From: Bowmanella dokdonensis
GTDB taxonomy: Bacteria > Pseudomonadota > Gammaproteobacteria > Enterobacterales > Alteromonadaceae
Reading direction: 5' to 3'
DNA length: 64,000 nucleotides
Assembly: GCF_017254865.1 (NCBI RefSeq)
Contig: NZ_JAFKCV010000005.1
Coordinates: 124,001-188,000, forward strand
Shown in pieces: positions 61,333-64,000 of this stretch. A model generated the notes under the pieces. That model saw only the letters and a program-made list of their open reading frames with translations, was not told where the DNA came from and searched no databases. The first letter of the stretch is position 1; every line of letters begins with the position of its first letter. A program made the position numbers and the translations under genes.

Positions 61333-61365
61333 CCCCGTCATTCCGGCCCCTGAACCGGAATCTGC
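61333..61365. repeat. REP-like CATTCCGGC repeat, copy 2
   Basis: CCCCGTCATTCCGGCCCC is followed after TGAA by CCGGAATCTGC. The stem is shorter than in the other copies. It shows the same CGTCATTCCGG word as copies 1 and 3. Confidence 0.7.
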
Positions 61366-61597
61366 TCTAGAACCTATAAATGGTCAGGCACCAAAACCTA
61401 AATTTGATTTAGGCTTGCTAAGCAAAATAGCGACACCCTTGCCGGGTCTGAGCACAATCAGGCAGCCCTTCCATACCTTTAAAACTGCACGGCATCACCG
61501 CAAAGGTTATTGTGCATTTTTTGCGTTATCGTCTTGTTCTGCTCGTCTAAAGCTCCGGATTAAACACAGGCGCTCAAGAAGAAAGCCAACGATTACC

Positions 61598-61650
61598 ATC
61601 ATCCCGGCCCCCATCCCGTCATTCCGGCATGTTGTTAGCCGGAATCTCTC
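61598..61650. repeat. REP-like CATTCCGGC repeat, copy 3
   Basis: ATCATCCCGGCCCC is followed by CCCGTCATTCCGGC, the loop ATGTTGTTA and GCCGGAATCTCTCG. It is the copy most similar to copy 1 (loop ATGTAGATTA). Confidence 0.75.
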
Positions 61651-61692
61651 GCAGACGGTACCGCCTTGCAGGGCTTCAGCGGACCAATCAGA

Positions 61693-62082
61693 TCAATTCC
61701 CAGAACCAGGCAAACGCCCCTGGCGCTTAAGCCGCCGACGCACCCACAGCCGGTACAACCAAGACAGCAGCGGCTTAACCAACGGCAACCCAATCACCCA
61801 GCCCAGCCACCGGTACCGGGGTAAGCGGCCAAACAGCAGCCGATAGGCATCCAGCTCCCGCCAGATACGCCCCTGTTCATCCTGCACATGTAGCTCCAAC
61901 AAAGCCCGCTTCGGGTCGATACCTAACGCCTCCAGATCATCTTTATGGGTATTAATATCCACCCACTGGATATCTTCGCCATACTCCACGCGCTTTTCAT
62001 ACCAGACCCTGTCCTTGCGGCAACGCGGACAATCGGCATCGTAGAAAACCCGCAGGCTGGAGCGTTTTGATTGACTGTTCAT
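61693..62082 (-). CDS. DCC-family thiol-disulfide oxidoreductase-like protein (DUF393)
   Basis: A 129-residue protein of the DUF393/DCC family, named for the DxxCxxC motif seen here in RVFYDADCPRCRKDRVWYEKR. The C-terminal half is rich in Trp, Arg and Leu (GWVIGLPLVKPLLSWLYRLWVRRRL), possibly membrane-associated. Its role is not defined. There is no clear ribosome-binding site; the ATG at 62082 gives the natural start MNSQSKRSSL. Confidence 0.85.
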   Translation of the reverse strand: MNSQSKRSSLRVFYDADCPRCRKDRVWYEKRVEYGEDIQWVDINTHKDDLEALGIDPKRALLELHVQDEQGRIWRELDAYRLLFGRLPRYRWLGWVIGLPLVKPLLSWLYRLWVRRRLKRQGRLPGSGN

Positions 62083-62247
62083 GCTGTCAGCTTAGCTGAC
62101 TGGTGGTGGTTTTTGGTTGGCTGAAGTGGACGCAAGGCGAAATTCTATCGCTTTTTATGATAGTCATCTCTTTGTATTCAAAAGAAAAACAGATTGGCGT
62201 ATGCTCTGGTAAAAGTAGCCAAGATCGGTGCAGGACAAAGGAATAAT

Positions 62248-62460
62248 ATGGCTAGACCGGAAAGCTGGAGCGAGCAGGAAATCACTGCAACGGTCGCAGA
62301 CTATATCCGGATGCTGACGCTTGAATTAGCAGGGCAAAGCTATAACAAAACCGAGCATAGAAAGGCTCTGCTGACCAAGCTAAACAACCGCAGCGAAGCC
62401 GCTGTTGAGCTAAAGCACCAAAATATTAATCTCTCCATTCTCTCACCAGTGTGGAACTGA
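62248..62460 (+). pseudogene. Truncated N-terminal fragment of a larger restriction-associated-type protein
   Basis: The 70 residues ARPESWSEQEITATVADYIRMLTLELAGQSYNKTEHRKALLTKLNNRSEAAVELKHQNI (core TVADYIRMLTLELAGQSYNK) resemble the N terminus of large proteins where this block is followed by further domains (often DUF3883- or HNH-containing, from memory). Here the conserved block ends abruptly at KHQNI and the frame stops ten codons later, so the gene looks truncated. AAGGA lies before the ATG at 62248. It sits beside a DNA methyltransferase gene. Confidence 0.55.
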
Positions 62461-62567
62461 AAAATACACAAGACGTTTTGGTGATTATCCAGTTTTAATA
62501 ATTGTCTTTCATTGGTAGAGATGGCAGGATTTGGCAACCATAATGCAACGTCGGCAAAGGTAAGGCT

Positions 62568-62768
62568 ATGGTAAACGCTGAAAATGAGATCCTAACTTTA
62601 GATGAGGTTGCAACCTATCTGAAAGCAGGAAAGCGTACAGTCTATCGCTTAGCTGCAGCCAAGAAGATCCCTGCTTTTAAGGTCGGTAGCACGTGGCGGT
62701 TTTCACGTGTAGAAATCGACAACTGGATCAAGCAGCAATCAATATATCCTGCGACTGGAAGCGATTAA
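62568..62768 (+). CDS. Excisionase-type helix-turn-helix protein
   Basis: A 66-residue HTH_17 (MerR-like/excisionase) DNA-binding protein: ILTLDEVATYLKAGKRTVYRLAAAKKIPAFKVGSTWRFSRVEIDNWI (core LTLDEVATYLKAGKRTVYRL, then FKVGSTWRF). AAGGTAAGGCT precedes the ATG. Such proteins accompany mobile elements as excisionases and also lie next to DNA methyltransferases as regulators; here it lies 107 bases before the methyltransferase gene, favouring the second role. Confidence 0.88.
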   Translation: MVNAENEILTLDEVATYLKAGKRTVYRLAAAKKIPAFKVGSTWRFSRVEIDNWIKQQSIYPATGSD

Positions 62769-62875
62769 GATCGCAGCTCTGGCAAGGTTGGGTGACGCTC
62801 AGAATTGTATTGTTAGGCAGCTTTAATTGCCGATCACAAAGAGAAAGTTAAATGCGGATTCGGGGAATAGTATAA

Positions 62876-64000
62876 ATGGCGGCATCAAGTGCAATTCGGA
62901 AAAAAACTGCCCGGCTCAGAGGGGGCAATCCGCCACGATTTATGGACTTGTTCGCCGGATGCGGTGGGATTTCCCTTGGGTTTGCCACTGCAGGCTTTGA
63001 GCTTGTTGCCTCCGTGGAACTGGACCCTTGGGCTGCAGAGTCTCATGGGGCCAATTTTGCGGCCGTAAGCCACGGCAGAAATCTACAGGCCCATTTCAAG
63101 GCTCGTGACATTACTCGTGAAGATCCTGCTTCCATTTTCAAGGACCTGGATATTTCTGGTTCTGTTGATGAGCAGGTGGATGTTCTGGTTGGGGGACCTC
63201 CTTGTCAAGCCTTCGCCCGCGTGGGGCGCGCCAAGCTCCGTCATGAGGCACACCGCCGAGAAGAGGACGATGCGGATATCGCATTTCTGGTGGATGGCAG
63301 GGTGAATCTCTGGCAGCGCTATCTGCATTACGTCCGCGAAACCAAGCCTCTTGCTCTTCTGATGGAGAATGTGCCGGACATCCTGAATCACGGTGGTAAG
63401 AATGTCGCAGAGACTGTGGCAGAGCACCTTAGGAAGGAAGGCTATTTGGTCCGCTACACCCTGCTAAATGCCTCATGGTTCGGCGTCCCCCAAATACGAG
63501 AGCGCATGTTTCTGATTGGAGTTCATGAGAGCCTGGATGTGGATGTTGTATTTCCTACACCCACCCATCACACGTTGCTACCAGCTGGATATGGGGGCAC
63601 ACGTGCGGCAGCTCGAAAGCTTATCCCGCGGCACAACGGACACAACCAGGAAGTTGGGCACGGTCACTGCTGGATCAGCGACCCGACCGAAGATGACGGC
63701 CTGCCTTCAACTACCACCGCCGGCGAGGCGCTTGCAGATCTACCTCCGATCTTTGCCCTAGACCTTCTGGAGAAAGGACAGATCACACGCGGCCGCAAGG
63801 ATCCAGCTGACCCAGTGTTTTATACATCCCACAAACCGACAACCGCCTGGTCCCGATTGATGCGGCAATGGCCGGGATTCTGTACTGCTGACCAGACCAC
63901 GGGACATGTCATTCGCTATCTGCCCCGCGACTATAAGATCTTCCGCATGATGGAGGAAGGCTGGCAATATCCGGAGGTCTGGCACTTCATTGAAGAGAAA
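62876..64000 (+). CDS. DNA (cytosine-5-)-methyltransferase, 3' end outside window
   Basis: C5 DNA methyltransferase; 375 codons are visible and the frame is open at the right edge. Motif I is FMDLFAGCGGISLGFATAGF, motif IV with the catalytic Cys is VGGPPCQAFARVGR, motif VI is LLMENVPDIL and motif VIII is VPQIRERMFLIG. A longer-than-usual segment between motifs IV and VI (RHEAHRREEDDADIAFLVDGRVN) and a large region after motif VIII suggest a specificity-bearing insert. The ATG at 62876 is used; no strong ribosome-binding site is seen. Whether a restriction nuclease follows cannot be seen. Confidence 0.93.
   Translation, partial: MAASSAIRKKTARLRGGNPPRFMDLFAGCGGISLGFATAGFELVASVELDPWAAESHGANFAAVSHGRNLQAHFKARDITREDPASIFKDLDISGSVDEQVDVLVGGPPCQAFARVGRAKLRHEAHRREEDDADIAFLVDGRVNLWQRYLHYVRETKPLALLMENVPDILNHGGKNVAETVAEHLRKEGYLVRYTLLNASWFGVPQIRERMFLIGVHESLDVDVVFPTPTHHTLLPAGYGGTRAAARKLIPRHNGHNQEVGHGHCWISDPTEDDGLPSTTTAGEALADLPPIFALDLLEKGQITRGRKDPADPVFYTSHKPTTAWSRLMRQWPGFCTADQTTGHVIRYLPRDYKIFRMMEEGWQYPEVWHFIEEK

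Larger units (their letters stand above)
61200..61692. other. 493-bp region without an intact gene
   Basis: It holds the toxin-like remnant at its left, two CATTCCGG repeats and otherwise no recognisable frame. The open frame 61415-61846 overlaps the DCC-family gene in another frame and has no family resemblance. Confidence 0.6.

Noticed and set aside
61415-61846. 143-codon plus-strand frame
   Set aside because: It overlaps the DCC-family gene antisense, includes a REP-like repeat and has no family resemblance.
1-64000. CRISPR array, tRNA or rRNA genes, complete insertion sequences
   Set aside because: No regularly spaced repeats of suitable length beyond the hipBA operators, no cloverleaf or rRNA sequence and no transposase frame were recognised.

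Overview
The window looks like the chromosome of a Gammaproteobacterium, most likely a marine or saline member of the Alteromonadales. The reasons are protein similarity to the Escherichia coli orthologues, a local gene order that repeats the E. coli dapF-(DUF484)-xerC-yigB-uvrD ... rarD-yigI ... recQ neighbourhood, a class GN sortase paired with a VIT/VWA target protein, and many signalling genes (GGDEF/EAL, Cache-type chemoreceptor). Base composition is moderately GC-rich and coding density is high. No rRNA, tRNA, CRISPR array or complete insertion sequence was recognised.

Layout. 1-4.2 kb: lysA (5' end missing), dapF, a DUF484 gene, xerC and yigB in one tight operon with 1-4 bp overlaps. 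4.2-17 kb: a CxxxCxxxxCC-type metal-binding protein, a two-subunit molybdenum hydroxylase (iorAB-like), uvrD with a LexA box, rarD, mltC, a periplasmic solute-binding protein, yigI and recQ. 17-28.5 kb: cytochrome c with a degenerate receiver protein, selO, a large GGDEF/EAL protein, ribA, a GAF protein, an ATP-grasp enzyme, cytochrome b561, a GlxA-type regulator, ubiK and small conserved genes. 28.5-50.7 kb: ubiD-fre, a glutathione S-transferase, two tandem dsbA paralogues, a btuB-type receptor under a cobalamin riboswitch, srkA, ccoG, a TetR-RND efflux locus, a chemoreceptor, an orphan ParD antitoxin, the sortase/target pair and a BaiN-like flavoprotein.

From about 50.8 kb to the end the character changes to an accessory region: mntA with a broken hepT, hipBA preceded by four operators spaced exactly 50 bp, an AbrB/PIN toxin-antitoxin pair with two palindromic operators, a PEP-mutase-like gene, a MocR/PtsJ-type regulator divergent from a DapA-like aldolase and an MFS transporter, an AbiE pair whose toxin gene ends at the edge of a 267-bp MITE-like element, a Phd antitoxin followed by a ten-codon toxin-like remnant, REP-like CATTCCGG repeats, a truncated gene that may be restriction-associated, an excisionase-type HTH protein and a DNA cytosine methyltransferase that runs off the right edge.

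The main themes are a conserved DNA-repair and cell-wall core (dapF, xerC, uvrD, recQ, mltC), envelope redox chemistry (two DsbA, ccoG, cytochromes, DCC-family protein), and a defence/toxin-antitoxin island in which three antitoxins (MntA, Phd and, outside the island, ParD) have no intact toxin beside them. All functional statements rest on recognition of protein families from sequence; no database search was run.
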